Below are positions 51,985 to 60,736 of a DNA stretch of 64,000 nt, in pieces. This stretch comes from Aureispira sp963837355 (GTDB lineage: Bacteria > Bacteroidota > Bacteroidia > Chitinophagales > Saprospiraceae): assembly GCA_963837355.1 (NCBI GenBank), contig CAWIMY010000002.1, positions 186,001-250,000 on the forward strand, in the 5' to 3' direction. The translations under genes and the position numbers were made by a program. The notes under the pieces are model-generated. The model was not told the origin of the DNA. It ran no database searches and saw only the letters and a program-made list of their open reading frames with translations. The first letter of the stretch is position 1; every line of letters starts with the position of its first letter.

Positions 51985-53100
51985 TTATTGTTTAGCGCCT
52001 TCGAAGGCATTGAGTTGTTGAATGATCTCGTCCACTTCTGCGGTAGTTAATACAGGACTGATGGGTAAGCTCAATACCTCTTGGTGCAACTGCTCTGTCA
52101 GTGGCAAAGACAACGCTTTATAAGCTTTGTACGCTTCTTGTTGGTGTGGTGCAATGGGATAATGCACTACTGTTTGAATCTCTTTTTCTTGTAAATATGC
52201 CTCTAGGCGGGCGCGTTCAGTTGTCCGAATGACATACAAGTGGAACACGTGTTCTTCCTTGTCCGTTGCCCAGACAGGTAGCGTGATCAACGGGTTCTTA
52301 ATCTCTTGGTCGTAGCGCAAAGCAATGGCGCGGCGCTTTTGGGTATCGGCATCCAAGTGGCGCAACTTGACCGATAAGGCAGCGGCCTGAATTTCGTCTA
52401 AGCGGCTATTGATCCCGATGTATTTATTGTGGTATTTTTTCTCCGACCCATAGTTGCGTAAGGTACGCACCACTTGCGCCAAGTCGTCATCATTGGTCGT
52501 AACGGCACCACCGTCGCCCAAAGCGCCCAAATTCTTACCAGGATAAAAAGAAAAGCCCGCGGCATCGCCCCAACTGCCGACGCGCTTGTCGCCCGAATAG
52601 GCTCCGTGGGCTTGCGCCGCATCTTCTACCACTAATAAACCCTGTGCGTTGGCGAAAGCCTGAATCGCGGCCATGTCTACTGCTTGTCCATACAAATGCA
52701 CAGGCATAATGGCTTTGGTACGTTCGGTTATCGCTGCTTCTAGGCGCGCAGGATCTAGATTGAAGGTCACAGGATCAGGCTCCACAAAAACAGGCACCAA
52801 GCCCCGTTCGCTCACGGCTAATACCGTCGCTACAAAGGTGTTGGCAGGCACCAGTACTTCGTCGCCTTTCTGCAAGCGTCCCAATTCGAGGTAGCCATTC
52901 AGCACCAGAATAAGGGCATCCAAGCCATTGGCCACTCCAATGCAGTGTTTGGCACCGCAATAGGCGGCAAATTCTTGCTCGAAGCGCTCTACCGCTTCGC
53001 CCAAAATATACCAGCCCGATTGCACCACGCCTTGAATGGCGGCACTTAGTTCGGGTTCGTATTGAGCATTTATTTTTTGTAAATCTAAAAACTTAATCAT
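51985..53100 (-). CDS. DegT/DnrJ/EryC1 aminotransferase (FdtB/QdtB-like)
   Basis: PLP-dependent sugar aminotransferase of 371 residues. Motifs: FLDLQKINAQYEPEL, NGLDALILVL, GDEVLVPANTFVATVLAV, MPVHLYGQAVDM, VVEDAAQAHGA and the cofactor lysine in FSFYPGKNLGALGDGGAV. The RNYGSEKKYHNKYIGINSRLDEIQAA segment is typical of FdtB/QdtB enzymes, which make dTDP-3-amino-3,6-dideoxyhexoses. It is followed by galE and preceded by an N-acetyltransferase. A second, similar aminotransferase lies at 56252, suggesting two related amino sugars or one enzyme with a changed specificity. Confidence 0.92.
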   Translation of the reverse strand: MIKFLDLQKINAQYEPELSAAIQGVVQSGWYILGEAVERFEQEFAAYCGAKHCIGVANGLDALILVLNGYLELGRLQKGDEVLVPANTFVATVLAVSERGLVPVFVEPDPVTFNLDPARLEAAITERTKAIMPVHLYGQAVDMAAIQAFANAQGLLVVEDAAQAHGAYSGDKRVGSWGDAAGFSFYPGKNLGALGDGGAVTTNDDDLAQVVRTLRNYGSEKKYHNKYIGINSRLDEIQAAALSVKLRHLDADTQKRRAIALRYDQEIKNPLITLPVWATDKEEHVFHLYVIRTTERARLEAYLQEKEIQTVVHYPIAPHQQEAYKAYKALSLPLTEQLHQEVLSLPISPVLTTAEVDEIIQQLNAFEGAKQ

Positions 53101-53116
53101 GTTGCTACGTTCTTAT

Positions 53117-53665
53117 TTAATCGCTTTTTAAGACAGGTTTTCCATCAAGTAGCTCGTACTGGGCGGTAGAATCAGCTGCTTGTAACGATAAATTTAAAAT
53201 AGTGCCTTCTTCTGTTACATAGCCACGGTGCTGGGCGGGATTTCCATACCACAACGTATACGCAGGAATATCTTTAGTCACTACACTCCCTGCGCCAATC
53301 ATGGCAAAGCGGCCTATGGTAATGCCTGAAATTAGCGTGGTATTCGCTCCAATCGAAGCGCCTTGTTGTACCAGTGTTTTGCTCCACTCCTCGGCGTACT
53401 GTTGAGAGCGTGGATAGAGATCATTGGTAAACGTAACGTTCGGCCCTACAAATACACGGTCTTCTAGCGTTACTCCGTCCCACAACTGCACCCCGCTTTT
53501 GATGGTTACTTGATTACCGACGCGTACCTCGTTTTCGATAAAACAATGGCTGCAAATGTTGCAATGCTCTCCAATTACTGCGGCGGGTAAGATGACAACA
53601 AATTGCCAAATGCGGGTTCCCGTACCTATGTGTTGGCTTTGTACTAAAGCGGTCTCATGTATCAT
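53117..53665 (-). CDS. Hexapeptide-repeat N-acetyltransferase (FdtC/QdtC-like)
   Basis: A left-handed beta-helix acyltransferase of 182 residues with hexapeptide repeats from HETALVQSQHIGTGTRIWQFV onward (IGEHCNICSHCFIENEVRVGNQVTI), a loop FTNDLYPRSQQY found in sugar 3-N-acetyltransferases, and the closing repeats SIGANTTLISGITIGRFAMIGAGSVVTKDIPAYTLWYGNPAQHRGYV. FdtC/QdtC-type enzymes acetylate dTDP-3-amino-3,6-dideoxyhexoses, matching the neighbouring aminotransferase 17 bases downstream. The donor is acetyl-CoA by family, not by direct evidence. Confidence 0.88.
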   Translation of the reverse strand: MIHETALVQSQHIGTGTRIWQFVVILPAAVIGEHCNICSHCFIENEVRVGNQVTIKSGVQLWDGVTLEDRVFVGPNVTFTNDLYPRSQQYAEEWSKTLVQQGASIGANTTLISGITIGRFAMIGAGSVVTKDIPAYTLWYGNPAQHRGYVTEEGTILNLSLQAADSTAQYELLDGKPVLKSD

Positions 53666-53724
53666 TATTGGTGGTATTTTATGCCTATTTTTTTAGAAGT
53701 TATTGGGGCTGTTCCTCTTGACAA

Positions 53725-54630
53725 CTAGTCTTTGTAACCCGCTAGCCAGCTCGACAAATCTTTATCTAGTAAAGTTTGTAAGCGTTCTACCTCTGGTTTG
53801 AATAGCCCAACGAGTTGATTTCTAGTGGCCGAATCCATTTGCTCTTTTTTCAGGAGTTTGCTTTTCAAATAAGATTTAAAGGGCACGGGGATACTGGTTA
53901 GCCGCATTTTCATGGCCCAAGCAACATATTTATTGGTAGGCACAATTGCTGCGTCGGATTGATTGTGCTTAATTTTTAGGCCTTCTGGCAATATTCTTTC
54001 TACACCTAAAAAATCGTGCAACTCAAAGATCAGCTGTTCAGCATCTTGATGCAACTCGTCAAACAAAACTACTTTTACATCCTCAAAGTGGTCTAAATAC
54101 GCTTTTACTTGTGTATAATACTGGGTGTTGTGCCAATAGTGTACGTCTGGTAAATAGGAAGTATCCGCTAAGCGGTCTGGCTCGGCGGCGATGGCTTTTC
54201 GTATGGACAACCCGTCGGGATCGAGTTGGTATTTTTTATTAAATTTATAATGCGACCAAATTTTATCAATGGGCTCTCTGAGAATAATAATAATTTTTGG
54301 CTGCGACCTATTTTTATAAAATTGCTTAATGTTAGCAATCGTCCGCTCGTGATAAATCAAGTAAGACGGAGAAGCCTCCCCTTTTATTTGTCCCTCTTCC
54401 GCCTCATAAAAATGACTGGCATAAGCCGTTTCATTGGTGGGCATCTCAGGCACCCGCTTTAAGATGGCTAAGTCTTTCTCTACTCCATGCGTATGTAAGT
54501 AATTGAGCTCCTTTAAGGAAGGCATATAAATACGGGGATGTTCCTGTAGATAACGATGCAGCGAGGAGGTACCTGACTTGGCTGCGCCTACTATAATGAA
54601 CTCTGGAAGATGAACGGATAAATCAATCAT
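53725..54630 (-). CDS. Sulfotransferase
   Basis: A 301-residue PAPS-dependent sulfotransferase. The 5'-phosphosulfate loop is FIIVGAAKSGTSSLHRYL (residues ~11-28), and the 3'-phosphate region is IIIILREPIDKIWSHYKF. Further pattern: EASPSYLIY, VVLFDELHQDAEQLIFELHDFLGV. It is soluble and related to sulfotransferases that act on carbohydrates. In this locus it probably sulfates a sugar of the polysaccharide or its lipid carrier form. No PAPS-synthesis genes are present in the window. Confidence 0.9.
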   Translation of the reverse strand: MIDLSVHLPEFIIVGAAKSGTSSLHRYLQEHPRIYMPSLKELNYLHTHGVEKDLAILKRVPEMPTNETAYASHFYEAEEGQIKGEASPSYLIYHERTIANIKQFYKNRSQPKIIIILREPIDKIWSHYKFNKKYQLDPDGLSIRKAIAAEPDRLADTSYLPDVHYWHNTQYYTQVKAYLDHFEDVKVVLFDELHQDAEQLIFELHDFLGVERILPEGLKIKHNQSDAAIVPTNKYVAWAMKMRLTSIPVPFKSYLKSKLLKKEQMDSATRNQLVGLFKPEVERLQTLLDKDLSSWLAGYKD

Positions 54631-54651
54631 ATAAGGTAGTCTGAGAAATAG

Positions 54652-55764
54652 TTAAAGAATGGAAGCACAAATATCCTGAAATTGCTCCCACTGCTTTTCT
54701 TTGGAATAAAGTTGCTTTATCATAGCATGGCCGTTCGTAGCCAACTGCTCCCGCTCCGTTTCTGCTTTTAGATAATAATCAATTTTTTGAATCAAGTTTT
54801 CGTAATTGGTATACGTTGCAAACGTCTCGCCTTCTACAAACCCCTCGGGATAGATCCCCTCATCGGATAGCAGGAGAGCCCCACAGCCCGTTGCCTCAAA
54901 ATTACGCATGTTAACTTTGTATTGCCCTGAAAAGTCCACTGCCGCATTGACCACGATTTTACTTTTAGCAATGGTTTCATAGAGCGATGCCCCAAAAAGT
55001 GGCGGGTCTCGATGGTCATGGATGATGCGCGGGGGAAAGACCAACTTTCTAATTCTTCCTATTAACGGCAAATCGATGTAGGGTTTTGTCTTTACCTTAC
55101 ACAGCAAATGAATCTTGACGTTGTAGTCAGCATCTACTTTGTATTGCATCAATTGATCCATCAAAGTGTTTCTCGTCTTGAAATATTCCCCCATGTATTG
55201 CCCATAAAACAACACATCAATAGGCCGTTTTTTATTGGTGGCCACCTCTTCCATTTGTGTGGTGACCGCAGGATTAAAATAAACATTCTTATGCTGGTCC
55301 TGAGGACTAGGCTCTAAGTCAGCGGGTAGATTTGTCAACCGAATCGAATAGGCTGAAAAATCCATCTCGTCATTAATGGGCGCGGCAAACCAACATATCT
55401 TTTTAGGTTGGTTTGGAATGTTCTTAATCTCTTCGGTCGTAAAAGCAAAGGGCTGCAAATTGTAAATCACATCAGGCTTGAACGCCGCTATTTGTGCCCA
55501 CAAGATTTCTTTCAACTCTTTGTAGACCAATCCATTTTCAGCCGCCCATTTTTTTTGTAAGCGCTCGTAATCCCAAACCGTATACCCTATGTTATCCCAA
55601 TCAAAATCCAGAATCGGCTTTAATATATGAGTCGAATAAAAACCATCCGTTAGATACAGTTCTTTCAATTCTCGATAAGAAAGCCCCTCCAATACAGCGG
55701 CATATTTTTGCTCAAATTGCTGCGTATTTGGTGCCACTTGCTTTACAAATTGAAAAATTCTCAT
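54652..55764 (-). CDS. Glycosyltransferase of the CgeB-like/GT-B type
   Basis: The 370-residue protein has the CgeB/group-1 pattern: RELKELYLTDGFYSTHILKPI, IYNLQPFAF, VLFYGQYMGEYFKTRNTLMDQL, and the C-terminal sugar-binding part PPLFGASLYETIAKSKIVVNAA, KVNMRNFEATGCGALLLSDE and GETFATYTNYENLIQKIDYYL. This is a retaining-type GT-B fold as judged from the E-x7-E-like (FEATGCGALLLSDE) region. Substrate unknown. It lies in a run with the sulfotransferase and the 3,4-ketoisomerase. Confidence 0.85.
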   Translation of the reverse strand: MRIFQFVKQVAPNTQQFEQKYAAVLEGLSYRELKELYLTDGFYSTHILKPILDFDWDNIGYTVWDYERLQKKWAAENGLVYKELKEILWAQIAAFKPDVIYNLQPFAFTTEEIKNIPNQPKKICWFAAPINDEMDFSAYSIRLTNLPADLEPSPQDQHKNVYFNPAVTTQMEEVATNKKRPIDVLFYGQYMGEYFKTRNTLMDQLMQYKVDADYNVKIHLLCKVKTKPYIDLPLIGRIRKLVFPPRIIHDHRDPPLFGASLYETIAKSKIVVNAAVDFSGQYKVNMRNFEATGCGALLLSDEGIYPEGFVEGETFATYTNYENLIQKIDYYLKAETEREQLATNGHAMIKQLYSKEKQWEQFQDICASIL

Positions 55765-55798
55765 AAGGTACGTTTTGGAAATTATAGGTAGAAACTAG

Positions 55799-56215
55799 TT
55801 AAGGCTGGTACTCTTGAAAGGTAGCGTAATCACGGATATAATCCGCTTCCTCGTAAGGCAACGACGCCAAGCAAAGCAGCACGGCATTGTGCGAAAATTG
55901 TATTCGTCGCCAATACCCAGGAGGCACATAAATCCCCTTACTGGGTTCATCAAGGGTGAATTCAAATAATTTACCCGCCTTGTCCTCAAATTCAAATTTA
56001 ATAATCCCCGATACACTCACAATAATTTGTTCGAGTGCTTGGTGGGCGTGGTTACCGCGCTCTACGTGGTTGGGCGTAAAATACGTCCAATACACCCGCT
56101 GTATGTCAAAAGGAACATTCTTAGAGAGTTCGGCTACGCTAATATACCCTAAGTTAGGTGTTCCAATCTTATCAAAATGAACCAACTGTGGCTCACTAGC
56201 TTTTTTAATCGACAT
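55799..56215 (-). CDS. Cupin-type sugar 3,4-ketoisomerase (FdtA/QdtA/WxcM-like)
   Basis: A 138-residue cupin that isomerises dTDP-4-keto-6-deoxyglucose to the 3-keto form, the step before 3-amination. Motifs: FDIQRVYWTYF, RGNHAHQALEQIIV (the catalytic His pair), GIIKFEFEDKAGK, YVPPGYWRRIQFS and AVLLCLASLPYEEADYIRDY. Size and motif order match FdtA/QdtA. It is followed by an aminotransferase upstream on the strand (56252) that would act on its product. dTDP-glucose enzymes (rmlA, rmlB) must be encoded elsewhere. Confidence 0.93.
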   Translation of the reverse strand: MSIKKASEPQLVHFDKIGTPNLGYISVAELSKNVPFDIQRVYWTYFTPNHVERGNHAHQALEQIIVSVSGIIKFEFEDKAGKLFEFTLDEPSKGIYVPPGYWRRIQFSHNAVLLCLASLPYEEADYIRDYATFQEYQP

Positions 56216-56251
56216 AATGTCTACAATTTAGTGGGAGGCCTGTAGGCCTTG

Positions 56252-57352
56252 TTAAGCGGGTTTCAACGCGTTGAGGCAATCTGCGACGGTCGCTTGCTGC
56301 TCGGCTGTCAGTTCTGCAAACATTGGCAACGACAAAATTTCTTGGGTCACCTGATGTGCCACAGGAAAATCACTCGCTTGATAGCCGCGCTCCGCATAAC
56401 AGGCCAAGAACGGCAAGGCCGTTGGGTAGTGAATTGCAGTTCCAATGTTATGGTCTTGCAACTGCTGCATTAACGCATCGCGCGCTTGGCTACGAATCAC
56501 ATACAAATGAAAAACATGGCGGCCATCCTCCAACACCTTTGGTAACGTCAAGCCACTATCGGCTAATAAAGCATCGTAGCGTTTTGCATTGGCAATACGG
56601 GCTTCTGTCCATTGCTCCAAATGGGGCAACTTGACCGATAACACCGCCGCTTGTAAGCCATCCAATCGACTGTTGCGGCCTTCGATCAAGTGGTTGTGCT
56701 TGCCCTCTTGACCGTGGTTGCTAATTTGGCGCGCAATCAGTGCGATGGTAGCATCATTGGTCACCATTCCACCTGCATCACCATAAGCACCGAGGTTCTT
56801 ACCAGGATAAAAAGAGAAAGACGCGCAATGTCCAAAAGTACCAATTTTTTGCCCCTGAATAGTCGCGCCATGCGCTTGGGCACAATCTTCTAAGACTTTG
56901 ATTCCGTGCTCATTGGCGATTTTCATCAAACGCGGCATATCAACGGGCTGGCCGTATAAATGCACAGGAATAATAACCTTAGTTCGCGCTGTAATCGCAG
57001 CTTCTACTTGGTCTAGATCAATGGTATAATACACAGGATCAACATCCACAAAAACAGGCGTCCCCCCTAAGGTTGACACGGCTTCTGAAGTCGATATCCA
57101 AGAAATAGCGGGCACTAAGACCTCATCGCCAGGGCCTACCCCCAACACTTGCAATAGAATTTCTAAGGAATCAGTGCCATTAGCGCAAGCCACACAATGT
57201 TCTACGCCCAAGTAAGCGGCAAATTCGCGCTCAAACTTGGCGGCGTAATCGCCTCCAATAAAGGCAGTAGTATCAATGACAGATTGCATCGCCGCATCTA
57301 ATTCTTCTTTGATGCTTTGGTATTGAGCGGTTAAATCTACAAATGGTATCAT
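56252..57352 (-). CDS. DegT/DnrJ/EryC1 aminotransferase (FdtB/QdtB-like), second copy
   Basis: PLP-dependent aminotransferase of 366 residues with PFVDLTAQYQSIKEEL, NGTDSLEILL, GDEVLVPAISWISTSEA, IPVHLYGQPVDMP, VLEDCAQAHGA, and lysine in SFSFYPGKNLGAYGDAGGMV. The N-H-G-Q-E-G-K-H-N-H-L-I-E-G-R-N-S-R-L-D segment fits the FdtB/QdtB group. It lies between the ketoisomerase (56215) and the N-formyltransferase, whose stop overlaps its start by four bases (ATGA), so the three genes act as a set. It resembles the aminotransferase at 51985 but is not identical. Confidence 0.92.
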   Translation of the reverse strand: MIPFVDLTAQYQSIKEELDAAMQSVIDTTAFIGGDYAAKFEREFAAYLGVEHCVACANGTDSLEILLQVLGVGPGDEVLVPAISWISTSEAVSTLGGTPVFVDVDPVYYTIDLDQVEAAITARTKVIIPVHLYGQPVDMPRLMKIANEHGIKVLEDCAQAHGATIQGQKIGTFGHCASFSFYPGKNLGAYGDAGGMVTNDATIALIARQISNHGQEGKHNHLIEGRNSRLDGLQAAVLSVKLPHLEQWTEARIANAKRYDALLADSGLTLPKVLEDGRHVFHLYVIRSQARDALMQQLQDHNIGTAIHYPTALPFLACYAERGYQASDFPVAHQVTQEILSLPMFAELTAEQQATVADCLNALKPA

Positions 57353-58092
57353 CGTTCTATATTAATAGTTAATTTATTGCCATTAATTAAGGCATATGGT
57401 GGTTCAAAACCAGGCATGGAAGTCGCTCGGACATGCCGCCATATTTTATCGGCATTCCAATTTAGATCAATTTCTTTAGCACTGGCAATCTCTTTCCGAT
57501 AATGGGTAGAGGTGGTTCTTTTATCCAAATATTCTTCTTGGGGAATAGGGCGCATTTCCCCGTTCAACACAGGGCCAATTTTATCGGCAAACAAGGTACG
57601 CGAGGCAGCTAAGGTCAAGTCGTATAATTGATCGACAAAGCAGTCTTCGGGAATAGAAAAGCGCCGCTCTGCCAAAATAGCTCCCGAATCAATCCCCTCA
57701 TCCATAAGGTGCAATGTCGTTCCAAATTCTTTTTTTCCATCAATCAGGGCAAAAGTAAATTGGTTACAGCCCCTGTACTCAGGCAAAGGAGCCATGTGCA
57801 AGTTAATCGCTTGCTTGCTAGCTATAGCCAAATGGCTTTTTTTTAGAATTTGATGGTATTGTACAGAAATCAAATAATCACAAGAGGCATGCTCCAAAGC
57901 CTGCAAGTTCTCCAATACCGCAACCCCGTGTTCCCGCGCCAAATCTCCTAAATCCGCCTTGCCTAAGCGGTTGGTATTATTGGTCAAAATACCTATTATT
58001 TCTATGTCATAGGCTTTCTGTTGTTGCAATAGATGTTCCAAACAAAAATATCCGATGGGTTTTGACCCTAAAAAAATAACTTGACGTGGCAT
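57349..58092 (-). CDS. Sugar N-formyltransferase (formyl-THF dependent)
   Basis: The 247-residue protein has the formyltransferase core: VIFLGSKPIGYFCLEHLL, then INLHMAPLPEYRGCNQFTFALIDGKKEFGTTLHLMDEGIDSGAIL with the catalytic N-H-D set (N of IN, H of LH, D of MDEGIDSG). After it comes a short C-terminal domain. This is the layout of QdtF-type and similar enzymes that formylate 3- or 4-amino sugars. Its ATG overlaps the stop of the aminotransferase by ATGA, so it formylates that sugar most likely. The methionyl-tRNA formyltransferase (Fmt) is longer and is excluded. Confidence 0.9.
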   Translation of the reverse strand: MPRQVIFLGSKPIGYFCLEHLLQQQKAYDIEIIGILTNNTNRLGKADLGDLAREHGVAVLENLQALEHASCDYLISVQYHQILKKSHLAIASKQAINLHMAPLPEYRGCNQFTFALIDGKKEFGTTLHLMDEGIDSGAILAERRFSIPEDCFVDQLYDLTLAASRTLFADKIGPVLNGEMRPIPQEEYLDKRTTSTHYRKEIASAKEIDLNWNADKIWRHVRATSMPGFEPPYALINGNKLTINIER

Positions 58093-58185
58093 AAGCTGTT
58101 TTATTTACAAATTTGATCTAGATAAACACGCTTATAACATTCTCAATAAGCGCGTATATCTGACAAGTATAGTACTTCGGTTTAT

Positions 58186-58197
58186 TAGAGGTTATTA
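58186..58197. repeat. 12-base match to the end of the 34.3-kb inverted repeat
   Basis: TAGAGGTTATTA is identical to the first 12 bases of the 17-bp inverted repeat of the element at 34269-34584. It overlaps the stop codon of the following gene (58195). A chance match cannot be excluded, and no second end is near. Confidence 0.3.
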
Positions 58198-59217
58198 TCG
58201 TCCACCGTCTTTCTCTATTTCTTGATATATTTTGTCAATAATTTCTACCGTCTTTAAGCCCTCAAACATATTCGTTGTGATTTCGCCGCCCTTCAACAAG
58301 ACATCTGCTACATTTTCATAGACTCTATCGTGGTTGGACATAGAGCCCTTGTATTGTCCGTAGTTGTTGGCGGTATTGCCTTCGGGCAAATTTTCGATCC
58401 GCACCCCTTCAATGTTTTGGTATTCTAATTCGTTGAGGTATTGTCCCCCAATTTTCACGGTTCCTTTGTCCCCAAAAATAGTCAAGGAGCCTTCCATATT
58501 GCCTCCATAACTGTTAACGGTGTAATTGATTGTTCCTACGGCATTATTGTAAAAGCGCAAAATCACCACGCCTGTATCTTCAAATTCGGTCACCCCTTGG
58601 TGGCAATAGTTGTCTCCAAAAGCCTTGACCTCTTTCACATCACCTACCAAATAGTAGAGCAAATCTACAAAATGACTGAATTGTGTGTACAAGGTTCCCC
58701 CATCTAAATTACGGCTCCCCTTCCAACTATTCTTATAATAATCCTCGTTTCTATTCCAAAAACAAGACAACTGCACGCTATTGATGCGCCCTAACTGTCC
58801 TTGATCAATGGCTTCCTTAATAGCCTCGACAGGTGGGTTGTAGCGGTTTTGTTTGATGACAAACAAGCGCCTATTGGCTTTTTCTGCTGCCTTGATCATC
58901 TCGCCACAGTCGTAAACAGAGATTGCCATTGGTTTTTCGCACAACACGTGTTTACCTGCTTTGAGTCCTGCAATACTGTGGCGCGCGTGCCAACCATTGG
59001 GGCTACAAATGGAGATGACATCGACCTCACTGCCCGCTAAGAGGGCTTCGATGCTGTCAAAGGCCTGCGCTTGGTAGGCATCTCCCAGTAGTTCCGCCCG
59101 TTCGGGAACAATGTCACAAACAGCGGTTAATTCTATCCCGTCTGTATTGTTGATGTGTTTGGCGTGGCGTTGGGCGATTCGGCCACAGCCAATAATCCCA
59201 AATTTTAAACTTTTCAT
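58195..59217 (-). CDS. Gfo/Idh/MocA-family oxidoreductase (sugar dehydrogenase, WlbA/WbpB-like)
   Basis: A 340-residue NAD(P)-dependent oxidoreductase. Rossmann motif KFGIIGCGRIAQRHAKHI, SICSPNGWHARHSIAGLKAGKHVLCEKPMA (the conserved EKP), IKQNRYNPPVEAI, and GGTLYTQFSHFVDLLYYL, the catalytic-type pattern of WlbA/WbpB UDP-N-acetylglucosaminuronate 3-dehydrogenases. If so it would open a UDP-linked 3-amino-uronic acid route with one of the nearby aminotransferases and the acetyltransferase, an alternative to the dTDP route. The substrate remains open. It starts after a 280-base gap, so a promoter may lie upstream. Confidence 0.88.
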   Translation of the reverse strand: MKSLKFGIIGCGRIAQRHAKHINNTDGIELTAVCDIVPERAELLGDAYQAQAFDSIEALLAGSEVDVISICSPNGWHARHSIAGLKAGKHVLCEKPMAISVYDCGEMIKAAEKANRRLFVIKQNRYNPPVEAIKEAIDQGQLGRINSVQLSCFWNRNEDYYKNSWKGSRNLDGGTLYTQFSHFVDLLYYLVGDVKEVKAFGDNYCHQGVTEFEDTGVVILRFYNNAVGTINYTVNSYGGNMEGSLTIFGDKGTVKIGGQYLNELEYQNIEGVRIENLPEGNTANNYGQYKGSMSNHDRVYENVADVLLKGGEITTNMFEGLKTVEIIDKIYQEIEKDGGR

Positions 59218-59497
59218 TAGAGCTATTCAAGTGTCTTTTTAATAAACTAGGTGGCCAACAACCTTCTTTTTAGGTGTCGCCAACTTATGCGATATAAGCA
59301 ACCTATTCTTTGTCCTATAACTACTACTTACTAGTACTTTTTTTATCCAATTTGACAAACCCTTATCCATTCAGGTTTGTAATGCTACAATTTCTTCGTT
59401 TCCTTGGCCTTCTTTTTTCCTTAGTTAAGTTATTGATAATATTATCGCTCAACAATTCAGGAAATAAGCACTGTATTCTTCTAACGTCTTAAATTAC
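59218..59497. other. Intergenic region within the polysaccharide locus
   Basis: The only gap above 150 bases in the locus. No terminator stem was recognised, and no good -7 box was seen for the downstream gene; it may still split the locus into two transcripts. Confidence 0.35.
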
Positions 59498-60736
59498 TTA
59501 AAGCTGTTCTAACTCTCTAAATAAATTTTCCCATCGAGGAATAGCCACCCCATGTCCAAAGGTAGTCCGAATAATAGCGCGGTTCTTAAATTGTTGCTGC
59601 CAGTCCGCTTGTGCGATTAAATTGGTCAACGTAGTCGGCAATTCCTCTACCTGATCGATTTCTAAATACCTTGCTCCTGCACGTCTCACCAACCCATAAG
59701 GCAACCAACTGCCCACAATCACCGCTTTATCCAAGTACATCAATTCCAGCATACTCGCATTACAAGCATCCGTTTCTCGAACATTAACAAAAATATCGGC
59801 CAAGTTATAAAAGGTCGCAATATCCTCATCACTCAAATATTCCGTCAACTGGGTATAACTATAAGGCGTTTGGTGCAACCCTGCTTTCACTTGTTCCAAA
59901 TAGGCCACATCATTATTTCCATAGGTCATCGGAAAGACCAAATGAAGCTTTTCTTGGATAGCTTTGGGCAAGGTCTCTAAGGCTTCCAATACTTCCAAAT
60001 GCTGCATTCCCTTCGCTCCGCAATACCCAATAACCAATACTAATTTATGGGTGGGTATTTGCCACGTTTGACGCATTTTTTCTTGCAAAGCAGGTGTTTT
60101 TCTACCTTGGTCTAAGTTATTAAAACGTTCATCCGCAATACCATAAAAACTAATTCTCACCTTATCTTTTAACGCACGGCCATACTTAGCCAATAAGATT
60201 TCTCTTAAATCTAAGCTCTGTATGGTAATCATACTGGCCTTTTGCAACAACTCCAATTGCTCTTGGTAAACCTTTACGCCTGCGGTTTGCAACAAATCAC
60301 TGCCCCAAAATGTCAACATCACCTTGTGTGTCGGCAATAAAAACTTGGTATAGCGGGTTGAGGGTGTATCAATATAATTGAATTGAATCATCTCGTAGCT
60401 AGCAAACAAAGCTTGGTAATAGCGATCCCTTAGCAACCCTCTTGCTGCATTAATAACCGACTGCTTAAGAGAACTCTTTGTTGTTTGTGTTTGGCGATGT
60501 TGCCACCAATACCGAATAAACGTCAAGGAGGGCAGCACCGCATACAATTCCCGAAGTGCCCAAGTAGGGGTCTCATGAATAACTTCAAAGCGTGCGCGTT
60601 CTTCTTCCGTCAAGGTAACCCCTGGGCGATTTAACCCCAGTACCCCAATTTTATAATGCGGAAAAGTGTGCTTTAAATTGGCGGCAAATGGTGCCATCAA
60701 ATTATAACTAATATGTCCTGCTAATAAGACGTTCAT
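59498..60736 (-). CDS. Glycosyltransferase (GT-B type)
   Basis: From ATG 60736 the protein is 412 residues, and its start overlaps the stop of the nucleotidyltransferase gene by four bases (ATGA), showing close coupling. Motifs: MNVLLAGHISYNLMAPFAANL, FIRYWWQHRQTQ, VMLTFWGSDLLQTAG, ITIQSLDLREILLAKYG, IGYCGAKGMQHLEVLEAL, TYGNNDVAYLEQVKAGL, YLSDEDIATFYNLADIFVNVRETDACNASMLELMYLDKAVIVG. These recall the enterobacterial 4-alpha-L-fucosyltransferase (WecF-like) group. Acceptor unknown. The longer frame to 60802 lacks family similarity and is rejected. Confidence 0.85.
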   Translation of the reverse strand: MNVLLAGHISYNLMAPFAANLKHTFPHYKIGVLGLNRPGVTLTEEERARFEVIHETPTWALRELYAVLPSLTFIRYWWQHRQTQTTKSSLKQSVINAARGLLRDRYYQALFASYEMIQFNYIDTPSTRYTKFLLPTHKVMLTFWGSDLLQTAGVKVYQEQLELLQKASMITIQSLDLREILLAKYGRALKDKVRISFYGIADERFNNLDQGRKTPALQEKMRQTWQIPTHKLVLVIGYCGAKGMQHLEVLEALETLPKAIQEKLHLVFPMTYGNNDVAYLEQVKAGLHQTPYSYTQLTEYLSDEDIATFYNLADIFVNVRETDACNASMLELMYLDKAVIVGSWLPYGLVRRAGARYLEIDQVEELPTTLTNLIAQADWQQQFKNRAIIRTTFGHGVAIPRWENLFRELEQL

